Origin: Gammaproteobacteria bacterium
GTDB lineage: Bacteria; Pseudomonadota; Gammaproteobacteria; Nevskiales; Nevskiaceae
Length of the DNA: 64,000 nt
Assembly: GCA_016182805.1 (NCBI GenBank)
Contig: JACPFV010000025.1
Span: forward strand, 1-64,000
Direction of reading: 5' to 3'
Position numbers and translations under genes: made by a program. Below are positions 27,758-38,186 of the stretch, in pieces. Below the pieces are notes generated by a model. That model was not told the DNA's origin. It searched no databases and saw only the letters and a program-made list of their open reading frames with translations. Position 1 is the stretch's first letter; every line of letters starts with the position of its first letter.

Positions 27758-29182
27758 GTGAACATGAGCCGCCGCAAGAACCGTCAACCGCCCTTCAACC
27801 AGGGACGCCGCCGCTTCATGCAGGGCGTCGCCGCCGCCACCGGCGCCTTGGCGCTGGGCGGCTGCGACACGCGCAGCCAGGCCGACGCGCTGGCCGAAGC
27901 CGCGGCCGCCCTGCCCAAGCCGGAGGATTCGGGCATCGACTTCATCGTGCAGGTGATGATGGAGAACCGCTCCTTCGATCACATGCTCGGCTGGGTGCCA
28001 GGCTCCGACGGCATCCAGGCCGGCCTCAAGTTCAAGAACGTGGAAGGCCAGATGATCGACACCTTCCACCTGGCGGCGGACCCGGCGTACGGCTACCAGG
28101 GCTGCGGCTGGGCCGATCCGAACCACAGTTATGAAGCCGGCCGCGTTCACTTGAACGACGGGCGGATGGACGGCTGGCTGCTGACCGACGACACCGCCGG
28201 CAATCCCGCCGACAAGTTCCCGGTCGGGTATTACCTGGAAAAGGACGTGCCGTTCTACGCCGGCGCCGCCAGGCACTTCACGATCTGCGACCGCTACTTC
28301 CACGGCATCCTGTCGCAGACCTTCCCCAACCGCATGTACATCCATGCGGGCACGACCGACCGCACCACCAACACGCTGCCCTGGGCGCAGCAGGCGCCGT
28401 CGACGCTGGAAACCATCTGGGACCGCCTCGCCGCCAAGGGCGTCAGCGGCCGCAACTACTTCCACGACCTGCCGACGCCGGGGCTGTGGGGCGACAAGTA
28501 CAAGGGCATCCTGGCGCCGTTCCACCAGTTCCTCGCCGACGCCGAGCTGGGCCGCCTGCCGGCGGTGTCGTACATCGACCCGTTCTTCGGCGCCTCGGTG
28601 GGCGAAAGCCCGCTGGGCGTCTCGCGCGACGACCACCCGCAGGCCGACATCCGCGACGGCCAGGTGCTGCTGGCGCAGATCTACGACGCCCTGCGCAACG
28701 GCCCCAACTGGGACCGCACGCTGATGATCGTGACCTACGACGAGTGGGGCGGTTTCTTCGACCATGTGGTGCCGCCGGTCGGGCCGGTGTCGGCGGACGA
28801 GGCCAAGTTCAACGACGGCCGCCTCGGCTTCCGCACGCCCTGCGCGATCCTCGGCCCGCGCGCGCGGCGCGGCCACGTCAGCAACATCCAGTTCGACCCG
28901 AACTCGGTCATCAACCTTATCGCCTGGCGCTTCGGCCTGGACCCGCTGTCGGTGCGCGCCAACTGGTCGAACAACATGGCGCTGGCGCTGGACTTCGCCA
29001 ATGCGCCGAACGCCGACGCGCCGGACTTCGCCGTCCCGCAAGGCCCCTTCGGCGGCCCCTGCGACGAGGCGCTGCCGGTCGGCATGGCGCCGTCCGGCCG
29101 GCCGCTGCACGCCAGCTACGTCGAGCACCGCGCGGGCTGGAACGACTACGCGCAGTTCTGCCGGCGCTACGGCCTGATTTAA
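27758..29182 (+). CDS. Phospholipase C / phosphoesterase family, Tat signal with lipobox
   Basis: GRRRFMQGVAAATGALALGGCD; VQVMMENRSFDHMLGW; TYDEWGGFFDHVVPP. Confidence 0.9.
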   Translation: MNMSRRKNRQPPFNQGRRRFMQGVAAATGALALGGCDTRSQADALAEAAAALPKPEDSGIDFIVQVMMENRSFDHMLGWVPGSDGIQAGLKFKNVEGQMIDTFHLAADPAYGYQGCGWADPNHSYEAGRVHLNDGRMDGWLLTDDTAGNPADKFPVGYYLEKDVPFYAGAARHFTICDRYFHGILSQTFPNRMYIHAGTTDRTTNTLPWAQQAPSTLETIWDRLAAKGVSGRNYFHDLPTPGLWGDKYKGILAPFHQFLADAELGRLPAVSYIDPFFGASVGESPLGVSRDDHPQADIRDGQVLLAQIYDALRNGPNWDRTLMIVTYDEWGGFFDHVVPPVGPVSADEAKFNDGRLGFRTPCAILGPRARRGHVSNIQFDPNSVINLIAWRFGLDPLSVRANWSNNMALALDFANAPNADAPDFAVPQGPFGGPCDEALPVGMAPSGRPLHASYVEHRAGWNDYAQFCRRYGLI

Positions 29183-30180
29183 CCGGCGCCCACGCGGCGC
29201 AGGAAGCCGACGCTGGCGCGCCAGAAGTCGCGCGCGGCCTGGCGCCACCAGCGCAGCGCGTGAAAGGCGTGGATCTCGTCCTGGAAGTAGTGGCCGGTGA
29301 ACGGCAGCGCGTGGCGCGCGCAGGCCTCCTCCAGGCGCCGCACGTCGGCGTGGCAGATGTCGGCCGTGCCGACCGCGGAGAACACCTCCGGGAACTCCCG
29401 CAGCGGCGCGCCGCATTCCTCCAGGACGCGGATCGGGTCGGCCATCAACGTGGTCGCGGTGGGCTGCGCGCCGTCGGTGCCCAGGTAGATGCGCGCGATG
29501 TCCTGGGTCAGCCGCACCGCCCAGTAGCCGGCGCCCGGATGCAGCGCGTGGCGCAGCGGGTTGGACACCTGCAGGTACGGCGTGATCGGCATGACGCCGA
29601 GCGGGCGCAGGCGCGACTCGAACACCTCGCGCGCGTACGGCTCCGGCCGCTTGTACGCGGTGGCGATGGCGACGCCCAGCGCCAGGTTGGCGCCGGCCGA
29701 CTCGCCGGCCAGCACGATGCGCTCCGGATCGCCGCCGTGGCGGTGGGCATTGGCCGCCACCCATCGGAAGGCCTGGCAGGCGTCCTCGACCGCGGCCGGG
29801 AAACGGTAATGGGGCGCCAGCCGGTAGTTGATGTTGAACACCAGGTAGCCGGCATGCTGGGCGTTGAGCAGGGCGATGCCGGCGTGCGTGTCCTTGGAGC
29901 ACAGCGTGAAGGCGCCGCCGTGCATGTAGATCAGCACCGGCAGCGGGCGCGGCGCCAGGCGCGGGCGATAGACGTCCACGCGATGCGCCACCGGATGCGG
30001 GCCGTACGCCAGATCGCGGATCACCTCCACCTGCGCGCGCGCCGCGCGGATGTCGGAGGTGTAGTGGCTGACCCGCGCCGCGACCGAGAAGACGCCGTGG
30101 AACGCGCGCCGCCGCCAACGCTCGGCGGCGGCGAGTCCGGGGTCGTCCACCGCGACGGCCATCAGCGGCCCCCGCGGCAT
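29179..30180 (-). CDS. Alpha/beta hydrolase (HSL/carboxylesterase-like)
   Basis: PVLIYMHGGAFTLCSKDTHAG, VLAGESAGANLALGVAIA. Confidence 0.88.
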   Translation of the reverse strand: MPRGPLMAVAVDDPGLAAAERWRRRAFHGVFSVAARVSHYTSDIRAARAQVEVIRDLAYGPHPVAHRVDVYRPRLAPRPLPVLIYMHGGAFTLCSKDTHAGIALLNAQHAGYLVFNINYRLAPHYRFPAAVEDACQAFRWVAANAHRHGGDPERIVLAGESAGANLALGVAIATAYKRPEPYAREVFESRLRPLGVMPITPYLQVSNPLRHALHPGAGYWAVRLTQDIARIYLGTDGAQPTATTLMADPIRVLEECGAPLREFPEVFSAVGTADICHADVRRLEEACARHALPFTGHYFQDEIHAFHALRWWRQAARDFWRASVGFLRRVGAG

Positions 30181-30269
30181 GCGGTACAGGTCTGCATGCG
30201 CGGCCTCCTTGCTGTCGGCTTAGACCGGCCGCGCGCGCCAACGATCCCGGCCGCTGCCGGGAGGCGGAA

Positions 30270-30836
30270 CTACGTCTTGGGCAGCGTGACGCCCTTCTGC
30301 CCCATGTACTTGCCGCCGCGGTCCTTGTACGAGGTCTCGCAGATCTCGTCCGACTCCAGGAACAGCATCTGCGCCACGCCCTCGTTGGCGTAGATCTTCG
30401 CCGGCAGCGGCGTGGTGTTGGAGAACTCCAGCGTCACGTGCCCTTCCCATTCCGGCTCCAGCGGCGTGACGTTGACGATGATGCCGCAGCGCGCGTACGT
30501 GCTCTTGCCCAGGCAGATCGTCAGCACCTTTCGCGGGATGCGGAAGAACTCGACCGTGCGCGCCAGCGCGAAGGAGTTGGGCGGGATCACGCAGCACTCG
30601 CCCTTGAAGTCGACGAAGCTCTTGGAGTCGAACGCCTTGGGGTCGACGATGGTGGAGTTGATGTTGGTGAAGATCTTGAATTCGTCGGCACAGCGCACGT
30701 CGTAGCCGTAGCTCGACACGCCGTAGCTGACGATCCTGCCGCCGCCGTTCTGGCGCACCTGGCGGGCCTCGAAGGGCTCGATCATGCCGTGCTTCTCGGC
30801 CATCTCGCGGATCCAGCGGTCGGACTTGATGCTCAT
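30270..30836 (-). CDS. dcd: dCTP deaminase
   Basis: [28 protein letters not shown]..., [44 protein letters not shown]. Confidence 0.97.
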   Translation of the reverse strand: MSIKSDRWIREMAEKHGMIEPFEARQVRQNGGGRIVSYGVSSYGYDVRCADEFKIFTNINSTIVDPKAFDSKSFVDFKGECCVIPPNSFALARTVEFFRIPRKVLTICLGKSTYARCGIIVNVTPLEPEWEGHVTLEFSNTTPLPAKIYANEGVAQMLFLESDEICETSYKDRGGKYMGQKGVTLPKT

Positions 30837-30841
30837 TGTTG

Positions 30842-31918
30842 TCAGTCTTCAGTGATTTCGATGGTGGGGAACGCGCCCTCCGGCACGCCGTACGCCAGCC
30901 GCGCCGCGGCCTTGCGCGCGATGTCGCGGTAGCGCCGCGCGATATCGGAGTCCGGCTCGGCGATCACGGTCGGGCGCCCGCCGTCGGACTGCTCGCGGAT
31001 GCGGATATCCAGCGGCAACTGGCCCAGCAGCTCGACGTGGTACTGCCCGGCCATGCGCGCGCCGCCGCCCTCGCCGAAGATGTTCTCGCGGTGGCCGCAG
31101 TTGGAGCACACGTGGTAGCTCATGTTCTCGACGACGCCGAGCACGCTCACCTCGACGCGGCGGAACATCTGCAAGCCCTTGCGTGCGTCGAGCAGGGCGA
31201 TGTCCTGCGGCGTGGTGACGATTACCGCGCCGGACACCGGGATGCGCTGCGACAGCGAAAGCTGGACGTCGCCGGTACCCGGCGGCAGGTCGACCACCAG
31301 GTAGTCCAGGTCCTTCCAGCGCGTCTCCGACAGGAGCTGCGCCAGCGCCTGCGTCACCATCGGCCCGCGCCAGATCATCGGCTGCTCCTCGTCGATGAGG
31401 AAGCCGATGCTCATCGCCTGGATGCCGTGGGCGATGACCGGGTCCATGATCTTGCCGTCCTGCGAGGTCGGCCGCTCGGTCGAGCCGAGCATGCGCGGCT
31501 GCGACGGCCCGTAGATATCCGCGTCCAGGATGCCGACCCGCGCCCCTTCCAGGTGCAGCGCCAGCGCCAGGTTCGCCGCGACGGTGGACTTGCCGACGCC
31601 GCCCTTGCCGCTCGCCACCGCGATGATGTTGCGGATCTGCGGCAGCGGCTGGAGGTTCTTCTGCACGGCGTGGGACTTGATCGCCCAGCCGACGGTGACG
31701 TCGCAGTCGAGGCCAAGGCGGCTCTTGACTGCGCCACTCACCGCAGCGGCGAGCCGGTCGCGGTCGCCGGCGGCCGGGAAGCCCAGCTCCAGCTCGACCT
31801 TGGCGCGGCCGTGCTCGATTTCCGCCGACTTCACCGCGCCGGCGCCCGCCAGGCCGCGTCCGATCAGCGGATCGACGTAGGAATCCAGGGCGGCATGCAG
31901 TTCCGTGCGAGTGGTCAT
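30842..31918 (-). CDS. Mrp/ApbC family iron-sulfur carrier ATPase
   Basis: [55 protein letters not shown] (CxxC). Confidence 0.96.
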   Translation of the reverse strand: MTTRTELHAALDSYVDPLIGRGLAGAGAVKSAEIEHGRAKVELELGFPAAGDRDRLAAAVSGAVKSRLGLDCDVTVGWAIKSHAVQKNLQPLPQIRNIIAVASGKGGVGKSTVAANLALALHLEGARVGILDADIYGPSQPRMLGSTERPTSQDGKIMDPVIAHGIQAMSIGFLIDEEQPMIWRGPMVTQALAQLLSETRWKDLDYLVVDLPPGTGDVQLSLSQRIPVSGAVIVTTPQDIALLDARKGLQMFRRVEVSVLGVVENMSYHVCSNCGHRENIFGEGGGARMAGQYHVELLGQLPLDIRIREQSDGGRPTVIAEPDSDIARRYRDIARKAAARLAYGVPEGAFPTIEITED

Positions 31919-31954
31919 TCGGGGATCCGAAGCAGGCAGGGGCGGAATTCTAGC

Positions 31955-33529
31955 TCAGTGCACCGGCTCCGGAACCGCGCCCGGACGTCCTTTTCGGAAC
32001 AGCAGGACCAGCGGGATCATCGCCAGCCCCGCAACGCCGAGCAGGCGGAAGTCGTCCATGAAGCTCAGCAGAGAGGCCTGCTTTTGCAGCAGGCCGTACA
32101 GCAGGCCCTGCGCCGCCGCGGGATCGCCGAGCTGCTGCGCCAGCGCCTGCTGCGCGGCGCCGAAGTTGGGATCGAGCGGCGAGAAGCGGTCCACCATGTG
32201 CGCCTGGTGCTCCTGCGCGCCGCGCGCCAGCAGCGTCGTGAGCAGCGAGATGCCCACGCTGCCGCCGATGTTGCGCGACAGGTTGATGAGCGCCGAGGCG
32301 TTGCCGCTCTCCTCCGGCGGCGAGTTCATGTAGGCGACAGCGTTGATCGGGATGAACAGGAACGCCATGCCGAAGGTCTGGAACACGCGCGCGACCATCA
32401 GCGAGTGGTAGTCCACGCTCAGGTCGAACGCGGTCATGTAGAACATCGAGGCCGACACCACCGCCAGCCCGAACGCGATCAGGCGGCGCGGGTCCGTGCG
32501 CGACACCAGCGCGCCGACAATCGGCATCAGCACCATGATGCATACGCCGCCGGGCGAGATGACCATGCCGGCCTGCGTCGGCGAATAGCCGAGCAGGCTC
32601 TGCGTCATCAGCGGCAGCAGCACCGTGCTGCCGAGCAGCACGAAGCCGAGCATGAACATCATCGCCATGCCGGTGGCGAAATTGCGGTCGCGCATCAAGC
32701 GCAGGTTGACCACCGGGTGGCTGTGGCGCCATTCCCAGAACAGCGCCGCGACCAGCGCGGTCGCGCTCATCACCGACAGCCACAGGATCAGGCCGGACTC
32801 GAACCAGTCCTCCTGCTGGCCCTTGTCGAGCACGATCTGCAATGCGCCCAGGCACAGCGCGATCAGCGCGAAGCCCGGATAGTCCACGCGGAAGCCCGAT
32901 CCGAGCGTGCGCCGGCGCGCGGCGACCAGGCCGTCCGGGTCGCGGATCAGCAGGCGCGACAGCGCCACCAGCACGATGCCGACCGGCACGTTGATGAGAA
33001 ACACCCAGTGCCAGCTCAGGTTGTCGGTGATCCAGCCGCCCAGCGTGGGGCCGATCGCCGGCGCCGCGACCACCGACATGCCGTAGATCGCGAACGCCAT
33101 CGGGCGCCGCTCCGGCGGGAACGCGTCGGCCAGGATCGCCTGCGACACCGGCTGCAGCGCGCCGCCGCCCAGGCCTTGCAGCACGCGGAATGCGATCAGC
33201 CACGGCAGCGACGGCGCCAGGCCGCACAGCAGCGAGCTGATCGTGAACAGGATGATGGAGAGAATGTAGAAGCGCCGGCGCCCGAGCAGCATGGAGAACC
33301 AGCCGCTCATCGGCAGCACGATGGCATTGGCCACGAGGTAGGAGGTCAGCACCCAGGTGGACTCCTCCTCGCCCGCCGACAGCGAGCCGGCGATGTTGCG
33401 CAGCGACACGTTGGCGATGGAGATGTCCAGCACCTCCATGAACGCCGCCAAGCCCACGACCACCGCCACCAGGAAGGGATTGACCCCCTGGCGCACGCCG
33501 TTGGCGCTGCCGCCGCGCGACGCCGTCAT
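31955..33529 (-). CDS. emrB: DHA2-family MFS multidrug transporter (EmrB)
   Basis: FMEVLDISIANVSLRNIAGSLSAGEEESTWVLTSYLVANAIVLP; follows an EmrA-like gene. Confidence 0.94.
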   Translation of the reverse strand: MTASRGGSANGVRQGVNPFLVAVVVGLAAFMEVLDISIANVSLRNIAGSLSAGEEESTWVLTSYLVANAIVLPMSGWFSMLLGRRRFYILSIILFTISSLLCGLAPSLPWLIAFRVLQGLGGGALQPVSQAILADAFPPERRPMAFAIYGMSVVAAPAIGPTLGGWITDNLSWHWVFLINVPVGIVLVALSRLLIRDPDGLVAARRRTLGSGFRVDYPGFALIALCLGALQIVLDKGQQEDWFESGLILWLSVMSATALVAALFWEWRHSHPVVNLRLMRDRNFATGMAMMFMLGFVLLGSTVLLPLMTQSLLGYSPTQAGMVISPGGVCIMVLMPIVGALVSRTDPRRLIAFGLAVVSASMFYMTAFDLSVDYHSLMVARVFQTFGMAFLFIPINAVAYMNSPPEESGNASALINLSRNIGGSVGISLLTTLLARGAQEHQAHMVDRFSPLDPNFGAAQQALAQQLGDPAAAQGLLYGLLQKQASLLSFMDDFRLLGVAGLAMIPLVLLFRKGRPGAVPEPVH

Positions 33530-33535
33530 CGCCCG

Positions 33536-34648
33536 CTAGCGCGCGCTGGCCACGGCCTGCGGCGCGCCGCCCACGTCCACGCGCGGCACCGCCGACATGC
33601 CCGGCACCAGCCGGTGCGCGTCGTCCGGCGGCGCGTCGAACACCAGCTTCACCGGCACGCGCTGCACCACCTTGACGAAGTTGCCGGTCGCGTTCTCCGG
33701 CGGCAGCAGGCTGAACACGGAGCCGGTGCCGGACTGGAAGCTGTCCACGTGGCCGGCGAAGACGACGCCCGGATAGGCGTCCACGCGGATGCCGACCGGC
33801 TGGCCCGGCTTGATCCGGCCGAGCTGGGTTTCCTTGAAGTTGGCCACGACCCAGGGGCGGTCGCCGACGATCGCCAGCAGCGCGGCGCCGACCTGCACCT
33901 GCGTGCCGGCCTGCACATTCTTCTTCGTGACCTTGCCGTCGCGCGGCGCGACGATGCGCGTGTACGACAGGTTGAGCCGCGCCTGCTCCAGCGCCGCCCG
34001 CGCCTGCGCCACCTCGGCCGCGCGGCTGGCGACGACGGTCTCCTTCAGCGCGACCTGGCGCGGCGCGGTCTGCGCGTCGCGCAGACGGCTCTGTGCCTCG
34101 TCCACGCGCGCCTCCAGCGAGCGGGCGCTGGCCTCGGCCTGGTCCAGCAGCTGGCGCGAGATCTCGTCCTTCCGGTACAGCGCCGCATAGCGCACGGCGT
34201 CGGCGCCGGCGCGCGCGGCCTCGGCCTGCGCGGAGCGCAGCGCGGCCTCCGCCTGCGCGACGCCGGCCGCCGCGCGCTCGCGCGTCAGCGCCAGGTCGGC
34301 GCGCGCCGCGTCCAGCGCCGCCTGCGCGGCGTCGAGGTTGGCCTGCGCCTGGTCCAGGCGCGCCTGGTAATCCGCCGGGTCCAGCTCCAGCAGCACGTCG
34401 CCGGCCCGGACCGCCTGGTTGTCGGCGACGTGCACCGCGACCACCGTGCCGGGGATCTTGGGGCCGATCGCCACGATGTCGGCCTGGATGAACGCGTCGT
34501 CCGTGGTTTCGACATTGCGTCCCTGCCACCAGACGCCGAGTCCCGCCGCAGCCGCCAGCACGGCGATCCCGCCGAGCGCCAGACGGCGGCCTCTGCCGCC
34601 GCCCTTCTCCACCGGGATTTCCATGGTCGGCTTCTCCTGTGCACTCAT
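33536..34648 (-). CDS. emrA: HlyD/EmrA family membrane fusion protein
   Basis: VETTDDAFIQADIVAIGPKIPGTVVAVHVADNQAVRAGDVLLELDPADYQARL. Confidence 0.94.
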   Translation of the reverse strand: MSAQEKPTMEIPVEKGGGRGRRLALGGIAVLAAAAGLGVWWQGRNVETTDDAFIQADIVAIGPKIPGTVVAVHVADNQAVRAGDVLLELDPADYQARLDQAQANLDAAQAALDAARADLALTRERAAAGVAQAEAALRSAQAEAARAGADAVRYAALYRKDEISRQLLDQAEASARSLEARVDEAQSRLRDAQTAPRQVALKETVVASRAAEVAQARAALEQARLNLSYTRIVAPRDGKVTKKNVQAGTQVQVGAALLAIVGDRPWVVANFKETQLGRIKPGQPVGIRVDAYPGVVFAGHVDSFQSGTGSVFSLLPPENATGNFVKVVQRVPVKLVFDAPPDDAHRLVPGMSAVPRVDVGGAPQAVASAR

Positions 34649-36003
34649 TTCGATGCTCCACCGCTTGCCGCCGGTTCCGGCGCCGCCGCGGGCGCCGCCA
34701 GCCGGAACTCGCGCACCGCGCCCTGTGCGGCCGCCAGATCGGCGCGGGCGACATGGAGCGCGGCGAGCGCGTCCACGTAGCCCGCGCGGGCGCGCGCCAG
34801 GGACGCCTGCGCCTCCACGACTTCCACGTTGCCGGTCACGCCCTGCGCGAAGCGGTCGCGCGCCAGCTCCAGTTCGCGCTCGGCCAGCTCGCGCGTGGCC
34901 TGCGCCGCGCGCACCTGCTCGGCCGAGCTGCCGGCCTGGACCAGCGCCAGCCGCACGTCCTGCTCGACCTGCGCCAGCGCGTCGTCGCGCCGCACGCGCA
35001 CCTCGTCGAGCCGCGCCTGCGCCGCGGCCTCGCCCGCCTCGATCGCGCCGCCGCTGAGGATCGGCAGCGACAGCCGCGCGCCGAGCAGGTAGGTGTATTC
35101 GTCGTTGCGCGCCGGCGAGTTCGCGCTTTCGCCGTAGTCGGCGAATAGGGCCACGGTCGGCCAGCGCCGCGCCCGCGCGGCCCGCGCCTCCAGCTCGGCC
35201 TGGCGCAGGCGTGCGGCCAGCGCGGCCAGCTCCGGGCGCCGCTCGCGCGCGCGGCGCAGGGCCGCATCGGCGTCGGGCAGGACTTCCTCGTCGAAGCGCA
35301 GGTCGTCGGCCAGGTCCAGTTCGCGGTCCAGCGGCAGCTCGGCCGCCCGGCGCAGGTCGATCAGCGCCGCGCTCAACGTCGCCTGAGCCCGTGCGAGCGC
35401 GAAGCGGTCCTGCGCCAGTGCGGTCCGCGCGCGCGCCACATCCACGCCGGACGCGACGCCGGCCTTGTGCCGGTCTTCGGCCAGTCCGTACAGCTCTTCC
35501 GCGACGCGCAGGTCGGTCTCCGCCGCGACGAGCGCCTGGCGGTCGCGCAGCACCGCGATGTAGGCCAGCGCCGCGCGCGCAGCCGCCTGCTCGCGCGCCG
35601 CCGCGGCCTGCGCCTGCGCGTACTCGGGGCCGAGCGCGGCGCCGCGCGCGGCCAGGATCGCGCTGTAGTCGAACACCGTCTGCGACAGGCGCAGGCGCGC
35701 GTCGAAGGTGTCGAACGGCCCGACCCGCGTGGGCGCGCCCGGAAACTCGATGCCCTGCGCCTTGAGGTTGGTCGTGCGGCGGGTCTGGGAGACGTCGGCC
35801 GAGAGCTGCGGCCGCAGGGCGGCGCGCACCGCGTCTTCGTTCGCCGCGGCCTGCGCGACGCCCTGGCCGGCCAGGCGCACGGCGGCACCGGCCGCCTGCG
35901 CGCGCTGCATCGCCTGCTCCAGCGTCAGGCGCAGCGGCTCCTCGGCATGGGCCGCAGCCGCCGGAAGCGCGACCGCGAAGGCAAGCGCGGCGCGGCGCAT
36001 CAT
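34645..36003 (-). CDS. TolC family outer membrane protein
   Basis: Signal peptide MMRRAALAFAVALPAAAAHAEEPLRLTLEQAMQRA and coiled-coil TolC-type repeats. Confidence 0.9.
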   Translation of the reverse strand: MMRRAALAFAVALPAAAAHAEEPLRLTLEQAMQRAQAAGAAVRLAGQGVAQAAANEDAVRAALRPQLSADVSQTRRTTNLKAQGIEFPGAPTRVGPFDTFDARLRLSQTVFDYSAILAARGAALGPEYAQAQAAAAREQAAARAALAYIAVLRDRQALVAAETDLRVAEELYGLAEDRHKAGVASGVDVARARTALAQDRFALARAQATLSAALIDLRRAAELPLDRELDLADDLRFDEEVLPDADAALRRARERRPELAALAARLRQAELEARAARARRWPTVALFADYGESANSPARNDEYTYLLGARLSLPILSGGAIEAGEAAAQARLDEVRVRRDDALAQVEQDVRLALVQAGSSAEQVRAAQATRELAERELELARDRFAQGVTGNVEVVEAQASLARARAGYVDALAALHVARADLAAAQGAVREFRLAAPAAAPEPAASGGASK

Positions 36004-36515
36004 CGGGCCTCCGGCGCGACCAGGCGCATCAGCAGCCGGCGCAGCGTGTCCTGCTCCTGTGCCGTCAGCGGCGCCAGGAACGCGCGCTCGGCATCGAGCG
36101 CCGCCGGGCCGAGCCTTTCGATCCAGCGGGTACCCTTGGCGGTGACGTTGAGGGCGTTGGCGCGGCGGTCGCGCGGGTCGGCCGCGCGCCGCACGAACCC
36201 GGCCGCCTCCAGCTCGTCCACCATCTTCATCACGGTGGTGCGGTCCAGCCGCATCGCGTCCGCGACCTCGGTCTGGCGCATGGCGCCGCGGCGGGACAGC
36301 AGGACCAGGATGCCGAAGTGACGGATCGACAGGCCGTCCTCCCCGGTCAGCCGGTTCAGGCGCGCGGCCAGCTCCTGCTTGGCCTTGGCCAGCACGAAGC
36401 CCAGGTGCTGGCACAGCTCCGGGGGCAAGGGCTGGCGCGGCACCGAGGGGTCCAGGGCCAGGGCATCGTCGCAGTCGAGGCCGCGCCGGCCGGCGAAACG
36501 TTTATCAGTTGCCAT
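36000..36515 (-). CDS. MarR family transcriptional regulator
   Basis: FGILVLLSRRGAMRQTEVADAMRLDRTTVMKMVDELEAAGFVRRAADPRDRRANALNVTAKG. Confidence 0.93.
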   Translation of the reverse strand: MATDKRFAGRRGLDCDDALALDPSVPRQPLPPELCQHLGFVLAKAKQELAARLNRLTGEDGLSIRHFGILVLLSRRGAMRQTEVADAMRLDRTTVMKMVDELEAAGFVRRAADPRDRRANALNVTAKGTRWIERLGPAALDAERAFLAPLTAQEQDTLRRLLMRLVAPEAR

Positions 36516-36538
36516 GATAATCAGTATCACTGATTATC
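36502..36538. promoter_or_regulatory. Candidate MarR operator
   Basis: Perfect palindrome GATAATCAG-TATCA-CTGATTATC (36516-36538) next to the marR start, plus TTATCA-N7-TGATAA (36502-36520). Confidence 0.7.
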
Positions 36539-36605
36539 CGCCATGCTGTCAATCTCGCCGCGGAACGTGGGACTGCCGGAGACCCGCGCGGGCGGGCGCG
36601 CCGCT

Positions 36606-38063
36606 TCAGCGGCGGATTTCGGCCGAGCGCAGCACCATCATCTTGCGCACCTGCATGTCGCGCAGGGTGTGCGGGATGCCGCCGACGCCGTGGCCGGAGG
36701 CGCGCAGGCCGGCGAAGGGCATCCAGTCCACCCGGAACGCGGTGTGGTCGTTGACCATCACCGCGGAGGCGTCCAGGCGCCGGTAGCAGCGCAGAGCGGT
36801 GTCGATCGAGCGCGTGAACGCCGCCGCCTGGAACGCGACCGGCAGGCTGTTGGCCTGGGCGATGGCGCGGTCCATATCGTCGTACGTGTAAACGCAGACC
36901 ACCGGGCCGAAGATTTCCTGGGTGGAGACCTCCGCGTCCGCCGGCGGGTCGAGCAGCACGGTCGGGGCGAAGCAGGTGTCGGACAGGCGCCTGCCGCCGC
37001 AGACGAGCTTGCCGCCGCCGGCCACCGCGCGGCCGATCCAGTCCTCCAGGCGCCGCACCTCGGCCGGGTCGATCATCGGCCCCACCTCGGTGTCGGCCAG
37101 GGTCGGCTCGCCGACGCGCAGCCTGCCGGCGGCGGCCGCGATCTGGCCGGCCAGCTCGGCGGCGATCGCGCGATCGGCAAAGATGCGCTGTACCGAAACG
37201 CACACCTGCCCGGCGTGATAGAAGCCGCCCTTGGTCAGCAGCGGCACCGCCTGCGCCAGGTCGGCGTCGGCCGCGACGATCACCGGCGCGGCGCCGCCGT
37301 GCTCCAGGGCGCAGCGCGCGCCCGGCGCCAGCTTGCCGCGCAGCTCCCAGCCGACCTTGGCGCTGCCGATGAAGCTGAGGAACGCGACGCGCGCGTCGGT
37401 CGCCATGCGCGTCGCCAGCTCGTTGCCTTGCGGGATCACCGGCAGGCACCACTCGGGCGGCAGGCCGGCCTCGCGCAGGATTTCCACGAAGCGCAGGCAG
37501 GACAGCGGCGTGGCCTTGGCCGGCTTGACCAGCACCGGGCAGCCGGCGGCGACCGCCGGGCCGACCTGGTGGGCGATCAGGTTCAAGGGATGATTGAACG
37601 CGCTGACCGCGACGACCACGCCGATCGGCTCGGTCTGGGTGAACGCCATGCGATTGGCGGACGAGGCCGTCACCGCCATCGGGATCACCTCGCCGGCGTC
37701 GGTGCGCAGCGTTTCCACGCAAATCTTCAGGGAATCCATCGCGCGCGCGACTTCCACACGCGAATCCAGCAGCGGCTTGCCGCCCTCGCGCGCCGCTTCC
37801 AGCGCCAGCCATTCGGCGCGCTCCTTCATCAGCGCGGCGGCTTTTTCCAGGATCTCGATGCGCCGCGCCGCCGGCAGCCAGGCGTCGCGGTCGCGGAACA
37901 GGCGGTAGGCGGTCGCCAGCGCGTGCTCGACGGCGGCCTCGTCCGCGGTCGCGGCCGAGCCGATCGGCCGGCGGTCGTAGGGGGCGTGGACCGTGACGGG
38001 ATCGGAGCGCGACACGGCGCCCGGGATCAGGAGCCCATAACGATGCTGCGTCGCGTCGCTCAT
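36606..38063 (-). CDS. Aldehyde dehydrogenase family protein
   Basis: AVSAFNHPLNLIAHQVGPAVAAGCPVLVKPA, FIGSAKVGWEL, EHGGAAPVIV, GQVCVSVQRIF. Confidence 0.93.
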   Translation of the reverse strand: MSDATQHRYGLLIPGAVSRSDPVTVHAPYDRRPIGSAATADEAAVEHALATAYRLFRDRDAWLPAARRIEILEKAAALMKERAEWLALEAAREGGKPLLDSRVEVARAMDSLKICVETLRTDAGEVIPMAVTASSANRMAFTQTEPIGVVVAVSAFNHPLNLIAHQVGPAVAAGCPVLVKPAKATPLSCLRFVEILREAGLPPEWCLPVIPQGNELATRMATDARVAFLSFIGSAKVGWELRGKLAPGARCALEHGGAAPVIVAADADLAQAVPLLTKGGFYHAGQVCVSVQRIFADRAIAAELAGQIAAAAGRLRVGEPTLADTEVGPMIDPAEVRRLEDWIGRAVAGGGKLVCGGRRLSDTCFAPTVLLDPPADAEVSTQEIFGPVVCVYTYDDMDRAIAQANSLPVAFQAAAFTRSIDTALRCYRRLDASAVMVNDHTAFRVDWMPFAGLRASGHGVGGIPHTLRDMQVRKMMVLRSAEIRR

Positions 38064-38186
38064 TTCCGCCTCGTTCTTTTTTAGGACAGGCCGCGGCCGC
38101 ACTCTATCCGCCGGTTTGCGCGGGCGCCAACCCGCCACGGCAAGTACGGATGGCATAATTCGCGGCCTTTCTCCGAAAGTCGCGTC

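Noticed and set aside
30836-34780. 1314-aa plus-strand ORF
   Set aside because: Covers mrp, emrB and emrA on the opposite strand; low-complexity RHQ/AVDR composition, no domains.
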